From assembly GCA_019241085.1 (NCBI GenBank), contig JAFAXH010000040.1:43577-107576 (forward strand): a stretch of DNA of 64,000 bases, written 5' to 3'. Every line of letters begins with the position of its first letter. Positions within the stretch are counted from its first letter, which is position 1. This document shows, in pieces, positions 9,091 through 17,017 of this stretch. A program made the translations under genes and the position numbers. The notes under the pieces are model-generated. The model worked only from the letters and a program-made list of their open reading frames with translations, was not told where the DNA came from and searched no databases. Source of the stretch: Verrucomicrobiota bacterium (GTDB lineage: Bacteria > Verrucomicrobiota > Verrucomicrobiia > Chthoniobacterales > SZAS-18).

Positions 9091-9201
9091 CCTTGGTCTT
9101 AATCCTAATCCTAATCTTGGTCTCTGCCGCCGGAGGCAATGCTTGGGCCATGCGCCGCGAGCGCAGAGGGATTAGGATTAAGATTACGATTAGGATTAAG
9201 C
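9091..9201. repeat. Hexamer-armed inverted repeat, copy 2
   Basis: The arms are five NTAATC/NTGGTC-type units on the left and five NGATTA units on the right. The core has TGCCGCCGGAGGCA followed by CATGCGCCGCGAGCGCAG, almost the same as copy 4 and the reverse complement of the core in copies 1 and 3. It lies between the stop of the 181-aa membrane-protein gene and the start of the B-box gene, both on the minus strand, so any read-through transcript would carry the hairpin. Confidence 0.9.
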
Positions 9202-9230
9202 TGAGGAAGAAAAGAGCCGCCGGTTTGCAG

Positions 9231-9776
9231 TCAGGTGGAGCGCTGGTTCATCTGCGCGAGATGGAGGTTCAGGCGTTGCGCGACACTCTCGGGCGCGGGG
9301 AGCGCGCCTTGCGCGGCGGCGATGCGTTCGCGGATGCGGGCGAAGGCGCGGCGCGCGGCGCGAGCGCGGCTGAGCGAGACGAGCGCAACGCGGCCCGCGG
9401 CGGTCTGCACCTGGCAACGGCAGGTCGGCCCGCGCAGCAGATTGATCGTTAACAAAATCGCGCTGACGACGGCCGCTCCCAGCCAGAAGACGTGCGCGCC
9501 GCGGCTGTTGACGGCGGAAAAAATCAGCAGGCAAAACACGATCCCGAGCAGCGCGAGAATATTGTAAACCAAGCCGCGGCTGGTGCGGCGGAGTTGGAGC
9601 GCCTGGATGTCGGCGTAATAGAAACGGCGGTAGCTGTCGCGCAGAAGCTGGGAGTCGGCCAGGAGCAGGCAGGCGTCGTCGAGCCACAGACTGGCGTTGA
9701 GGCCGACGAGTTGCAGGAACATCGGCGCACGGCCGGGCAGGCGCTGGAGATTTTGCCAGAGCGGCGGACTGGGCAT
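9231..9776 (-). CDS. Two-helix membrane protein, unknown
   Basis: I do not recognise a named family for this 181-aa protein. It has a beta-like N-terminal part (LNASLWLDDACLLLADSQLL, followed by RRFYYADIQALQLRRTSRGL), which resembles PH-like membrane-associated domains, then two hydrophobic helices (about residues 70-88 and 95-113) and a basic helical C-terminus. It follows the zinc-ribbon/B-box gene (starting near 10484) with a 12-bp gap and is probably cotranscribed with it. Confidence 0.7.
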   Translation of the reverse strand: MPSPPLWQNLQRLPGRAPMFLQLVGLNASLWLDDACLLLADSQLLRDSYRRFYYADIQALQLRRTSRGLVYNILALLGIVFCLLIFSAVNSRGAHVFWLGAAVVSAILLTINLLRGPTCRCQVQTAAGRVALVSLSRARAARRAFARIRERIAAAQGALPAPESVAQRLNLHLAQMNQRST

Positions 9777-9788
9777 ATTGAAAAAAAA

Positions 9789-10484
9789 TCAGAACGACCG
9801 GCGGCGCGATTGCGCTTCGCCCGCGTGGAGGATGATCGGCCAGAGCGTGCTGGCGAAATAATACCAAAACGCCACCCAGCCGGCGAGGCACAACGCGGCG
9901 AGCACGATGGCCCAGAGCAGCCAGGCGCGGCTGCGTGGCACGAGGCTGCGGGCGGGTTGACGCCAGGCCGCCGCGGCGAGCACGAGCGCGGCGGGCGCGG
10001 TGAACATCGTCAGCCCGGCCAGCGGAAAAATCGCCAGCGGCGCGGCGACGAGGAAAAACGAAAGTTTATCGAAAAAAACGCGCTCGGTTTCCAGCTCGCG
10101 CCGCAACGGATTGCCGTGGTCGCCCGTGGTAGTCGGAGCGAGAGTCTTGTCCACACAATCCGGGCAAAGGTGCCGGCCGGGCGCGAGTTCCAAATCGCAG
10201 GTGGCGCACAGAAAGCGGCCGCAATGTCCGCACGGCACGGCGGCTTTCTTCGCGGGATGAAAGAAGCAGCCGGCGTCCTCCGCCGTGAGCAGCGGCGCGG
10301 CGACGGGCGCGGCAGGCGCGGCAGGTCGGAAAAAGGCGGGGAAGACTTCGACTTGCAGCGACGTGCCGCAACTCGGACAAGCCACGGGCGCGGGCGTGTT
10401 GACGACTTCGCCGCCGAGCACGGTTTGGCACGCGTCGCACTGGAGCAAGCTGGGCGCGGGAGACATGGTGGCAGCAGCGGTCAC
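9789..10484 (-). CDS. Zinc-ribbon plus B-box membrane protein
   Basis: The 231-aa protein carries an N-terminal CxxC...CxxC zinc ribbon (QCDACQ and CPSCG, residues about 15-42), a B-box-like module (CFFHPAKKAAVPCGHCGRFL, then CATC and CPDC, about 75-115) and three hydrophobic helices to the end. The annotated GTG at 10484 overlaps the stop of the GYF/RDD gene (GTGA); ATG 10466 is an equally good start. The similar B-box of the gene at 8683 suggests duplication within the cluster. Function unknown. Confidence 0.75.
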   Translation of the reverse strand: MTAAATMSPAPSLLQCDACQTVLGGEVVNTPAPVACPSCGTSLQVEVFPAFFRPAAPAAPVAAPLLTAEDAGCFFHPAKKAAVPCGHCGRFLCATCDLELAPGRHLCPDCVDKTLAPTTTGDHGNPLRRELETERVFFDKLSFFLVAAPLAIFPLAGLTMFTAPAALVLAAAAWRQPARSLVPRSRAWLLWAIVLAALCLAGWVAFWYYFASTLWPIILHAGEAQSRRRSF

Positions 10485-11353
10485 TTATAAATCACCCGCG
10501 TGTCGCACAAAAAATCGTGCAGCCCGCGCCGCTCGGGATCGACGGCGACGATGAGATAGCTCAGGCCGAGCGTGAAAGAGTTGAGCAGCTTGGCCACGGC
10601 GCGCAACGCCGCGCGGCGATAGGTGAGCTTCGCGCCGTCGGAGCGGATGACGCGCAGTCCGCAGATGAGCTTGCCCGGCGTGCCGCCGAATTTGCCGGTG
10701 AAAAACGTCGCGTAACCCAGCTCGAAGCCGAACGAAAAAAGCTGCAAGCCGACGTTCAGAAGCAGTTGCGCGCGAGTGTAGTCGGGCGACCCGAGGTTCA
10801 CGCCGCCGCGCATCATCAAAACCGGCAGGAGCACGCCGGCGATGAGGCCGACGACGAATTGCACGGGCAGCTTGATGAAGTAATCGAGCGTCGCCGCCCC
10901 GACGCGAATCCAGAATCCGGCGTAACGAAACGCCGTGAGCTGGCGCAGCAAGCCTTCGCGCAGGCGCTGGAGCGTGAAAGGCTTGCAGCTCGGGCACACG
11001 CGGCGTCCCCAGATGGGAGCCAGCTCCTCGGGCGCGGCGCTGCGACCGCATTCGGAGCAATAAGCGAGGTGCGCGAGCACGTCGGCCGCGGTGAGCGCGA
11101 CCACGGGCGTCGTTGTCGTTGTTGCCGCAGCCGACGCGTCACCACCGCCGAGCTGCCAGGCTTCCGCGCTGCGGGCGCTCTCGGCGGCGGCGCTCACCGC
11201 CCAGATTTCCTGATACGGCTGCCACGCGGCCATGCCCGAACGCCACACGGGCGTGACGCCTGCGACCGTGCCGCTGCGCACCAAACCGGCAAACGCAGCG
11301 TCATCAACCGGTCCAATCTGCTGGCTGCGGATGTCGCGGTAATACCAACTCAT
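10481..11353 (-). CDS. GYF_2 / zinc-ribbon / RDD-family membrane protein
   Basis: The 290-aa product starts at ATG 11353 (MSWYYRDIRSQQIGPV), the classic beginning of a GYF_2 domain (residues 1-50). A CSECG...CPSCK zinc ribbon follows (about 100-125), then an RDD membrane domain (about 145-285) with the conserved R and D in WIRVGAATLDY. GYF_2 domains bind proline-rich peptides, and RDD domains are membrane modules of uncertain transport function. A longer frame up to 11464 was rejected because it runs through a repeat remnant. It is followed by the zinc-ribbon/B-box gene with a 4-bp overlap. Confidence 0.82.
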   Translation of the reverse strand: MSWYYRDIRSQQIGPVDDAAFAGLVRSGTVAGVTPVWRSGMAAWQPYQEIWAVSAAAESARSAEAWQLGGGDASAAATTTTTPVVALTAADVLAHLAYCSECGRSAAPEELAPIWGRRVCPSCKPFTLQRLREGLLRQLTAFRYAGFWIRVGAATLDYFIKLPVQFVVGLIAGVLLPVLMMRGGVNLGSPDYTRAQLLLNVGLQLFSFGFELGYATFFTGKFGGTPGKLICGLRVIRSDGAKLTYRRAALRAVAKLLNSFTLGLSYLIVAVDPERRGLHDFLCDTRVIYK

Positions 11354-11361
11354 TTCCTTGA

Positions 11362-11397
11362 AATAACCGCGGATGAACGCGGATGAAACGCGGAGGA
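11362..11397. repeat. Single-arm remnant of a dispersed repeat
   Basis: Just upstream of the GYF/RDD gene the sequence CCGCGGATGAACGCGGATGA occurs, two near-copies of CGCGGATGAA followed by a third partial unit. No opposing arm is visible nearby. I read it as a decayed or half copy of the type of short-word repeat that forms the paired elements elsewhere in the window. Confidence 0.5.
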
Positions 11398-11533
11398 TTT
11401 TTAGCCGGAATCGGCGGAATTCCAACAGAATTACCGGGGAAAAGGAAACAAGGCCGGGCCGCACAAAGCACCGGCATTTCCTTTGCCACCCCGCCGCGTT
11501 TTCCCAGGCGCGTCCGCAGCTTTTGCTGGGCGC

Positions 11534-12634
11534 TCAACACTGGCTGGCGACGATCTTGTCGCGGCAGATTTCCAGCACGCGACGTTCATCCGAAGTCAGG
11601 CTGCGCATGCCTTCGCGCGAGATTTTTTCCAGGATCGGATCGACGGCTTCGCGGATGTATTGGCGCGTGCTCATGCGGCGTTCGCGCTCGGTGGTGCCGA
11701 GCAAAGGCGCGGCGACGATGGTGTGGAGCGAGGAGGCGGCTGGCGAGGCGAGTTGACTGCTGCCGCTGCTGGCCGTGCGCGCCACGCTGCTGCTACTGCT
11801 GGCCACCGTTTGTCCCGGCCGGGCGACCGGCGGCCAGTCGTCCGAGGCGCGCGTCCAATGATTTTCCGCGCCTCGCGACAAGCGTCGGCCGCGCAACGCC
11901 GGTTCGCCCTCGTCCGCCGGCCAGCGTTGGCCAAAGCCAAGCCGCCGCACGTATAGCCAGCCGCCGAGCGCGCCGCCGACCGCGCCGAGGCAGCCCAGCC
12001 GCGCCTGGCCGAGCGCGTCTGCGAAGGTCGGGCTGCAATAGAGCAGGAAGAGCAACGCCGGGATCAGCAGCGTGAAGACGGCGACGAAACGCACCTTCAA
12101 ACGCACGCTGGGCGCGGGCAGGAAAATGAGCGCGCCGATCTCCATTTCCGGCATGATCGTGGCGAAGGCGAGGAGCACCGCGAGCGTGGCGCCGAGGTCG
12201 CCGACGATGGGCAGCGCGGCGCTGTCCGGACCGAGTCCGGGCAACAACGTGCCGAGCGCGCGCAACCCGCCGGTCAACGCGCCGGTGAGCAGGTAGAGGC
12301 AAAGGAAGTGTCGGCGGCCGATGACGGCTTCCAAGTTGCGCCCGGCAAAAAAGAGCAGGCCCGTGCTGGTCAGCAACGCCCAGACGTTTTCGTGCAGGAA
12401 AAGGTGCGTCCCGATCCGCCAGACCTGGCCGGCGCGCAGGCTCTCGCCACTGAGGGCGAGCCAGTTTTCCAGCCAATCCGCGCTGCCCGGCGACCCAATC
12501 GGCGAAGGCGTGTGCGCCAGAAAAAAGCAGGTGGCGAAGACGCCGACGTGCAGCCCGATGAGAGCGTAGGCGACTGGTGGCACATGACACCAGCGGCGAA
12601 GGGCGGATCGTAGCGAGCGCCGGGGGGAACGCAT
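11534..12634 (-). CDS. Rhomboid-fold membrane protein lacking catalytic residues
   Basis: This 366-aa protein has the six-helix rhomboid layout: an N-terminal helix, WRIGTHLFLHEN in the L1/TM2 region, LLFFAGRNLEAVIG as the usual FG..LE loop, GDLGATLAVLLAF where rhomboids have GxSGA, and LGCLGAVGGALGGW where TM6 normally carries His. The serine is Leu, the TM6 His is missing, and the second TM2 His and Asn are replaced, so it should be proteolytically inactive. A soluble C-terminal tail of about 130 residues follows. It heads the zinc/RDD membrane-gene series and is divergent from the DNA polymerase gene. Confidence 0.75.
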   Translation of the reverse strand: MRSPRRSLRSALRRWCHVPPVAYALIGLHVGVFATCFFLAHTPSPIGSPGSADWLENWLALSGESLRAGQVWRIGTHLFLHENVWALLTSTGLLFFAGRNLEAVIGRRHFLCLYLLTGALTGGLRALGTLLPGLGPDSAALPIVGDLGATLAVLLAFATIMPEMEIGALIFLPAPSVRLKVRFVAVFTLLIPALLFLLYCSPTFADALGQARLGCLGAVGGALGGWLYVRRLGFGQRWPADEGEPALRGRRLSRGAENHWTRASDDWPPVARPGQTVASSSSSVARTASSGSSQLASPAASSLHTIVAAPLLGTTERERRMSTRQYIREAVDPILEKISREGMRSLTSDERRVLEICRDKIVASQC

Positions 12635-12710
12635 ACTGGGAGGATACGTGGGAAGGTTAACGGATGGACGGGGGAATGTCGAGCCGCGCCAACGGGTATT
12701 TTTCTTTCCT

Positions 12711-12830
12711 CACTCGGGCTTAATCGTAATCGTAATCCTAATCTTAGTCCTCTGCGTTCGCGGCGTGTCGCCCTTGCCTCCGGCGGCAGCAGACTAAGAT
12801 TAAGATTACGATTAGGATTAAGCCTGAGTG
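12711..12830. repeat. Hexamer-armed inverted repeat, copy 3
   Basis: This copy has the most complete ends: CACTCGGGC before the left arm is matched by the complement of GCCTGAGTG after the right arm, each enclosing five NTAATC-type hexamers. The core carries TGCCTCCGGCGGCA in the same orientation as copy 1. It sits in the divergent gap between the rhomboid-like gene and the polymerase gene, so it cannot be a simple 3'-end terminator. Confidence 0.9.
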
Positions 12831-12890
12831 GGAGACGCGGTGCTGACAGATGACAGGCAGCGGATTCCGGGCCAGAATGGCCGCACCAAA

Positions 12891-15158
12891 ATGCAATTTG
12901 CGGAAAATCGCGTCCTGTTCGGCCACGACGAGACGCCGCGGCTGGTTTCCGTCGAGTTGGCGGGGGAAAAGGAAGTGCTCGTTTTCCGCCGTGAAGGCGC
13001 CGGGGTGGACGCTCGGACGGTGACGGAGCGCGCGCCGTTTCAGCCGTTTCTGTGGCTGGCGGCGGACGCTAGTTTGACGCTGCCGGGCGATCAGACGCTG
13101 AGCGGCGGGCTGCACTTTTCGCGGCTCGCGCGCTGCGGGAGCTGGAGCGATTTTCAACGGCTGCGCGGCGAGTTGCGCGACGCCAACGTGTCGCACTTCG
13201 CGTTGAGCGACCCGGTGCAGCAATACCTCACGGCGACCGGGCGGACGTTGTTCAAAGGCATGGATTTCGCCGAGCTGCGGCGGATGCAGATCGACATCGA
13301 AACGTTTTGTGCGCGGGGCTTCGAGTTTTCCAACGCCGAGCGCGCGAGCGATCATCTCATGGCCATCGCGGTGAGCGATCAATCGGGCTGGGAAGAGTTG
13401 ATTTTGGTCGAGCACAAAAACTTCGAGCAAAGCGAGCGGCTCGCGCTCGAACAGCTCAACGCGCTCATCGCCGAGCGCGATCCCGACGTGCTGGAAGGAC
13501 ACAATTTTTTCAAGTTCGACCTGCCGTATCTCGCGGCGCGCGCGCGACGGCACCGCGTGCGGCTCGCGTGGGGACGCGACGGCAGCGTGCTGAGTTCGCG
13601 CGCGTCGCGGGTGCAGATCGCGGAGCGGACGATCAATTATCCCAAGGCCGAAGCGCGCGGACGGCACATCGTCGATACGTTTTTGCTCGTGCAGCTTTAC
13701 GACATCGGCACGCGCGAGCTGGAATCGTTTGGGTTAAAAGATGTCGCGCGCCACTTCGGCATCACGGCGGGCGGCGGCGATGAGGCGCACGAACGCACGT
13801 ATCTCAGCGGGCTGGAAATTCAGGAGGCATATCTGCACGCGCCGCAGAAGTTCGCCGCGTATGCGCTCGACGACGTGCGCGAGACGCGGGCGTTGAGCGG
13901 GCTGCTCAGCGGCAGCTATTTCATCCAGGCGCAGATTTTTCCTTATAACTATCAAGAGGTCATCGTGCGCGGCAACGCGACGCGGGTGAACTCGCTCTTC
14001 CTGCGCGAATACTATCAGCGCGGACACTCGATCCCGGATTTGCCGACCGCACGAGCTTACGAAGGCGGCTACACGGATGTCTTCGTCACCGGCGTGAAAC
14101 ACAACGTCTGGCACTGCGACGTGGCCTCGCTGTATCCGAGCGTGATGCTGCGTTACGACGTGTTTCCGGCGGCAGACAAGCTCGGCATTTTCCGCGGACT
14201 ATTGACCGACCTGCGCGCATTCCGTTTGCAAGCAAAAGCCGACATGCGCAAGGCCGCGACGGACCCGGCGCGACGCCGCGAATACAACACGCTCAACGCG
14301 CTGCAAAATGTGTTCAAAGTCCTCATCAATTCGTTCTACGGCTACCTCGGTTTTGCGCAGGGACACTTCGCCGATTACGACGCCGCGTCGCGCGTGACCG
14401 AGATCGGGCGCGACTTGTTAAAACAGATGGTCGCGCGCTTGCAGACAGCCGGCGCGGAAGTCATCGAGATAGATACGGATGGCATCTACTTCGTGCCGCC
14501 AACTGGCGCGACGACGGAGACGCTCGGCAGGCAGCTTGCCGACGTGTTGCCGCAAGGCATCGAGATCGAGTTCGACGCGAAGTTTCAAGCGATGTTTTCT
14601 TATAAGGCGAAGAACTACGCGCTGCTCGCCGAGGATGGCTCGCTGGTCCTCAAAGGCGGCGCCTTGAAGTCGCGCGGGCTGGAGAAATTTCAGCGCACGT
14701 TTTTGGAAAAAATGATCTGCCACTTGCTCGCCGGCGAGCCGGAGAAAATCGCGGCGTTGCGCGAGGAGTATGAACGCAACATCCGCGAGCGGCTTTGGGA
14801 AATTGACTGGCTGGCGAAGACCGACACGCTGCAAGATTCGCTCGGGCAATATCAGAAAAAAATCGGCGCCAGCGCGCGCAACCGCTCCGCCGCGTATGAA
14901 CTCGCGCTGAAGAGCGGCCGCGACTACCAGCCCGGCGATCAGGTGAAGTTTTATATCACCGGAGAAAAGAAAAAGGTGAGCGCGTATGACAACGCCAAGC
15001 TCGCCAGCGAATGGCGCCGCGATGCACGCGACGAGAACGTCGAATACTACCTCGACAAGCTCAACGAGCTAGTCGCGAAGTATGCCAAGTTTTTGCCGGC
15101 GGAAGCCACCGCGAAACGCGGCAAAGCCGATCCGCACCAAGGCGATTTGTTTGGGTGA
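12891..15158 (+). CDS. Family B DNA polymerase
   Basis: The 755-aa product is a B-family (Pol II/archaeal-type) DNA polymerase with proofreading. Exo I is at IDIETF (about nt 13291), Exo II at GHNFFKFDLPYL (13500), Exo III at YALDDVRET (13860). Polymerase motif A is DVASLYPS (14119), motif B is KVLINSFYGYLG (14317) and motif C is IDTDG (14470). All catalytic Asp and Glu residues appear present. ATG 12891 was preferred because the alternative GTG at 12828 lies inside repeat copy 3. It is likely an accessory repair or translesion polymerase. It is followed 21 bp later by hicB on the same strand. Confidence 0.92.
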   Translation: MQFAENRVLFGHDETPRLVSVELAGEKEVLVFRREGAGVDARTVTERAPFQPFLWLAADASLTLPGDQTLSGGLHFSRLARCGSWSDFQRLRGELRDANVSHFALSDPVQQYLTATGRTLFKGMDFAELRRMQIDIETFCARGFEFSNAERASDHLMAIAVSDQSGWEELILVEHKNFEQSERLALEQLNALIAERDPDVLEGHNFFKFDLPYLAARARRHRVRLAWGRDGSVLSSRASRVQIAERTINYPKAEARGRHIVDTFLLVQLYDIGTRELESFGLKDVARHFGITAGGGDEAHERTYLSGLEIQEAYLHAPQKFAAYALDDVRETRALSGLLSGSYFIQAQIFPYNYQEVIVRGNATRVNSLFLREYYQRGHSIPDLPTARAYEGGYTDVFVTGVKHNVWHCDVASLYPSVMLRYDVFPAADKLGIFRGLLTDLRAFRLQAKADMRKAATDPARRREYNTLNALQNVFKVLINSFYGYLGFAQGHFADYDAASRVTEIGRDLLKQMVARLQTAGAEVIEIDTDGIYFVPPTGATTETLGRQLADVLPQGIEIEFDAKFQAMFSYKAKNYALLAEDGSLVLKGGALKSRGLEKFQRTFLEKMICHLLAGEPEKIAALREEYERNIRERLWEIDWLAKTDTLQDSLGQYQKKIGASARNRSAAYELALKSGRDYQPGDQVKFYITGEKKKVSAYDNAKLASEWRRDARDENVEYYLDKLNELVAKYAKFLPAEATAKRGKADPHQGDLFG

Positions 15159-15179
15159 AGATTCGTTGTAACTTTGCCC

Positions 15180-15377
15180 ATGCGATACCCAGTAGTGCTG
15201 CGCGAAACAGACGAGGGTTACAGCGTGCAATGCCCGGCCTTGTCCGGCTGTTGGTCGCAGGGAAAAACCGAGGCCGAGGCGCTCGCGAACATTGCGGATG
15301 CCATTCAGGATTACCTCGCTGCGCTGCACGATTCGCTGGCTGGCGCGGACGTGCGGGAAGTGGAAATTTCCGCGTAA
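15180..15377 (+). CDS. hicB: HicB-family antitoxin
   Basis: This 65-aa protein is a short HicB antitoxin with the partial RNase-H fold. MRYPVVLRETDEGYSVQCP, then LSGCWSQGKTEAEALANI and DAIQDYL match the family pattern (strand, FPD/CPALPGC loop, TxEEAL helix). No C-terminal DNA-binding domain is present, as in minimal HicBs. ATG 15180 was preferred over the TTG at 15174. hicA follows after 4 bp, giving the antitoxin-first order. Confidence 0.88.
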   Translation: MRYPVVLRETDEGYSVQCPALSGCWSQGKTEAEALANIADAIQDYLAALHDSLAGADVREVEISA

Positions 15378-15381
15378 TTCC

Positions 15382-15594
15382 ATGCCGCGGATACCGGGCG
15401 TCAATCACCTGCGCGCGGTCGCGGCGCTGGAGAAAGCCGGCTTCCGCATCGTGCGCCAAGGCAAGCACATCGTGATGTCGGACGGCGCGCGGTTCTTGAC
15501 CATTCCGCGAAACAATCCGGTGAATGCTTTCACGATGGGCGGCATCGCCAAAGACGCTGGCCTCGGCGTTGATGAATTCCGCAAGCTGCTTTGA
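15382..15594 (+). CDS. hicA: HicA-family mRNA interferase toxin
   Basis: The 70-aa product is a HicA toxin, a small dsRBD-like ribonuclease that cleaves mRNA when free of HicB. The conserved catalytic His is in GKHIVM and the C-terminal block TIPRNNPVNAFTMGGIAKDA corresponds to the family's HPxxxLxxGTLxxILKxAG. The start at ATG 15382 follows the hicB stop closely, and a longer in-frame start at 15292 inside hicB was rejected. The histidine kinase gene begins 3 bp after the stop, so it may share the transcript. Confidence 0.88.
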   Translation: MPRIPGVNHLRAVAALEKAGFRIVRQGKHIVMSDGARFLTIPRNNPVNAFTMGGIAKDAGLGVDEFRKLL

Positions 15595-15597
15595 AAA

Positions 15598-16842
15598 ATG
15601 AAACGCGGCTTTGTCGATAAGCTCATCGCGCGCCTGGGCCGGCTGCGGCCGGAGGAGGCGCAGGCGCATGTGTTGCGCATCGTGCGCGAAAAGGGGTTTC
15701 TCGAAACGATCTTCAACGCCATCCAGGAAGGCATCATCGTCACCGATCCGAATGGCCGCATCGCGTATCTCAACACGGCGGCGGCGCAGCTTTTCGGATT
15801 GAATCACGATACCGCGCTCGGTCAGCCGCTCGACTCCGCGGTGCGCGGCCTGGACTGGGCGTCGCTGGCGAACGCGGATGGCGGGCGCGACAAGTTCGTC
15901 AGCCGCGACATGGAGGTTTTTTATCCGGCCAATCGCTTCCTGAATTTCTACGTCGTGCCGTTGTTGCTCGAAGAAACTCCGCGCGCCGCGCGCCGCCGTG
16001 GTGGGCGGCCGGATGAAGCCGCGCGCGTCGAGCGGGCGGGTCACGCGATGATCGTGCGCGATCTCACCGAGAGCCGCCGCAACGCGCAGGAGACGCTCGA
16101 AACCGAGCGGCTCAACGCGCTCACGCTCCTCGCCGCGGGCGTGGCGCACGAGATCGGCAATCCGTTGAATTCTTTGAACATCCACCTTCAGCTCATGGAG
16201 CGGAAACTGCGCAAGCTGCCGCTCGGCGACCGCGCGGAACTCGAAGACTCCGTGCGCATCGCCAAGGACGAAATCCGGCGGCTCGATTTCATCGTGAGCC
16301 AGTTTTTGCGCGCCATTCGCCCGGCGAGTTTGCAGACGCAAATCGAAGACGTAAACGCCGTCGTGCGCGAGTCGGTCGCGTTTCTCCAAGCCGAAATCGA
16401 AGACCGCGACATCCTCGTGGAAACCGAGCTGGCGGAAAATCTGCCGCCGCTGGAAATCGACCGCGACCAGCTCAAGCAGGCGTTTTACAATGTGATCAAA
16501 AACGCCGTGCAAGCGATGCAGAGCGGCGGCATCCTGCGCATCACGAGCGGGGCGGAGCCGGAGTATGTCTGCGTGGCATTCACCGACACGGGCGGCGGCA
16601 TTTCGCAGGAGCATCTCAACAAGGTTTTCGAGCCGTATTTCACGACGAAAGCGAGCGGCAGCGGGCTGGGTTTGCTCATCGTGCGGCGCATCGTGCGCGC
16701 GCACGGCGGCGAGATCGAATTGCGCAGCGACGAAGGCCGCGGGCTGACAATCACCATCCGGCTGCCGCGCCGCGACAGGCAGGTGCGGATGCTGGCGTTG
16801 CGCGAGGGGGATAACGAGGCGTCGGGCGAGGACGAAGGGTAA
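15598..16842 (+). CDS. PAS sensor histidine kinase, NtrB-like
   Basis: The 414-aa protein has a PAS domain (about residues 38-140, IFNAIQEGIIVTDPNGRI), a HisKA dimerisation helix with the phospho-accepting His in AAGVAHEIGNPLNSL (about residue 184), and a HATPase_c domain with N box VIKNAVQAM and G boxes DTGGG and GSGLGLLIV. There is no membrane helix, so it senses a cytoplasmic signal, as NtrB-type kinases do. The NtrC-type regulator at 20455 is the likely partner, although a lipoprotein gene and a kinase-like gene lie between them. Confidence 0.9.
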   Translation: MKRGFVDKLIARLGRLRPEEAQAHVLRIVREKGFLETIFNAIQEGIIVTDPNGRIAYLNTAAAQLFGLNHDTALGQPLDSAVRGLDWASLANADGGRDKFVSRDMEVFYPANRFLNFYVVPLLLEETPRAARRRGGRPDEAARVERAGHAMIVRDLTESRRNAQETLETERLNALTLLAAGVAHEIGNPLNSLNIHLQLMERKLRKLPLGDRAELEDSVRIAKDEIRRLDFIVSQFLRAIRPASLQTQIEDVNAVVRESVAFLQAEIEDRDILVETELAENLPPLEIDRDQLKQAFYNVIKNAVQAMQSGGILRITSGAEPEYVCVAFTDTGGGISQEHLNKVFEPYFTTKASGSGLGLLIVRRIVRAHGGEIELRSDEGRGLTITIRLPRRDRQVRMLALREGDNEASGEDEG

Positions 16843-16845
16843 GTT

Positions 16846-17017
16846 TTAACACACAGGCACAAAGGCATCGAGGAACACATAGGATGGAGTTTTTTTACCT
16901 TCCAACCTTTACGCTTCTATCTTCTACTACTCACCATTCGCTATCTACTACCTATCTTCTACCTTGCTTCACTCTTCTACCTCCGTGTTCCTCGGTGTCT
17001 TTGCGCCTGTGTGTTAA
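16846..17017. repeat. Inverted repeat with 33-bp arms, pyrimidine-rich core
   Basis: The left arm (16846-16878) and right arm (16985-17017) match over 33 bp with three mismatches and contain the words ACACAGGCACAAAGGCA and GAGGAACAC. The 106-nt core between them is pyrimidine-rich, with repeated CTTCTA/CTACTA words. The right arm includes the GTG at 17011 that is the only reasonable start of the following lipoprotein gene. Confidence 0.88.

Noticed and set aside
12711..12830. CRISPR array because of regularly spaced repeats
   Set aside because: The period is six bases with no unique spacers, and the two arms are inverted, not direct.
15061..16704. Minus-strand frame of 547 codons over hicBA and the histidine kinase
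   Set aside because: It covers three recognisable plus-strand genes and is Arg/Ala/His-rich without domains.
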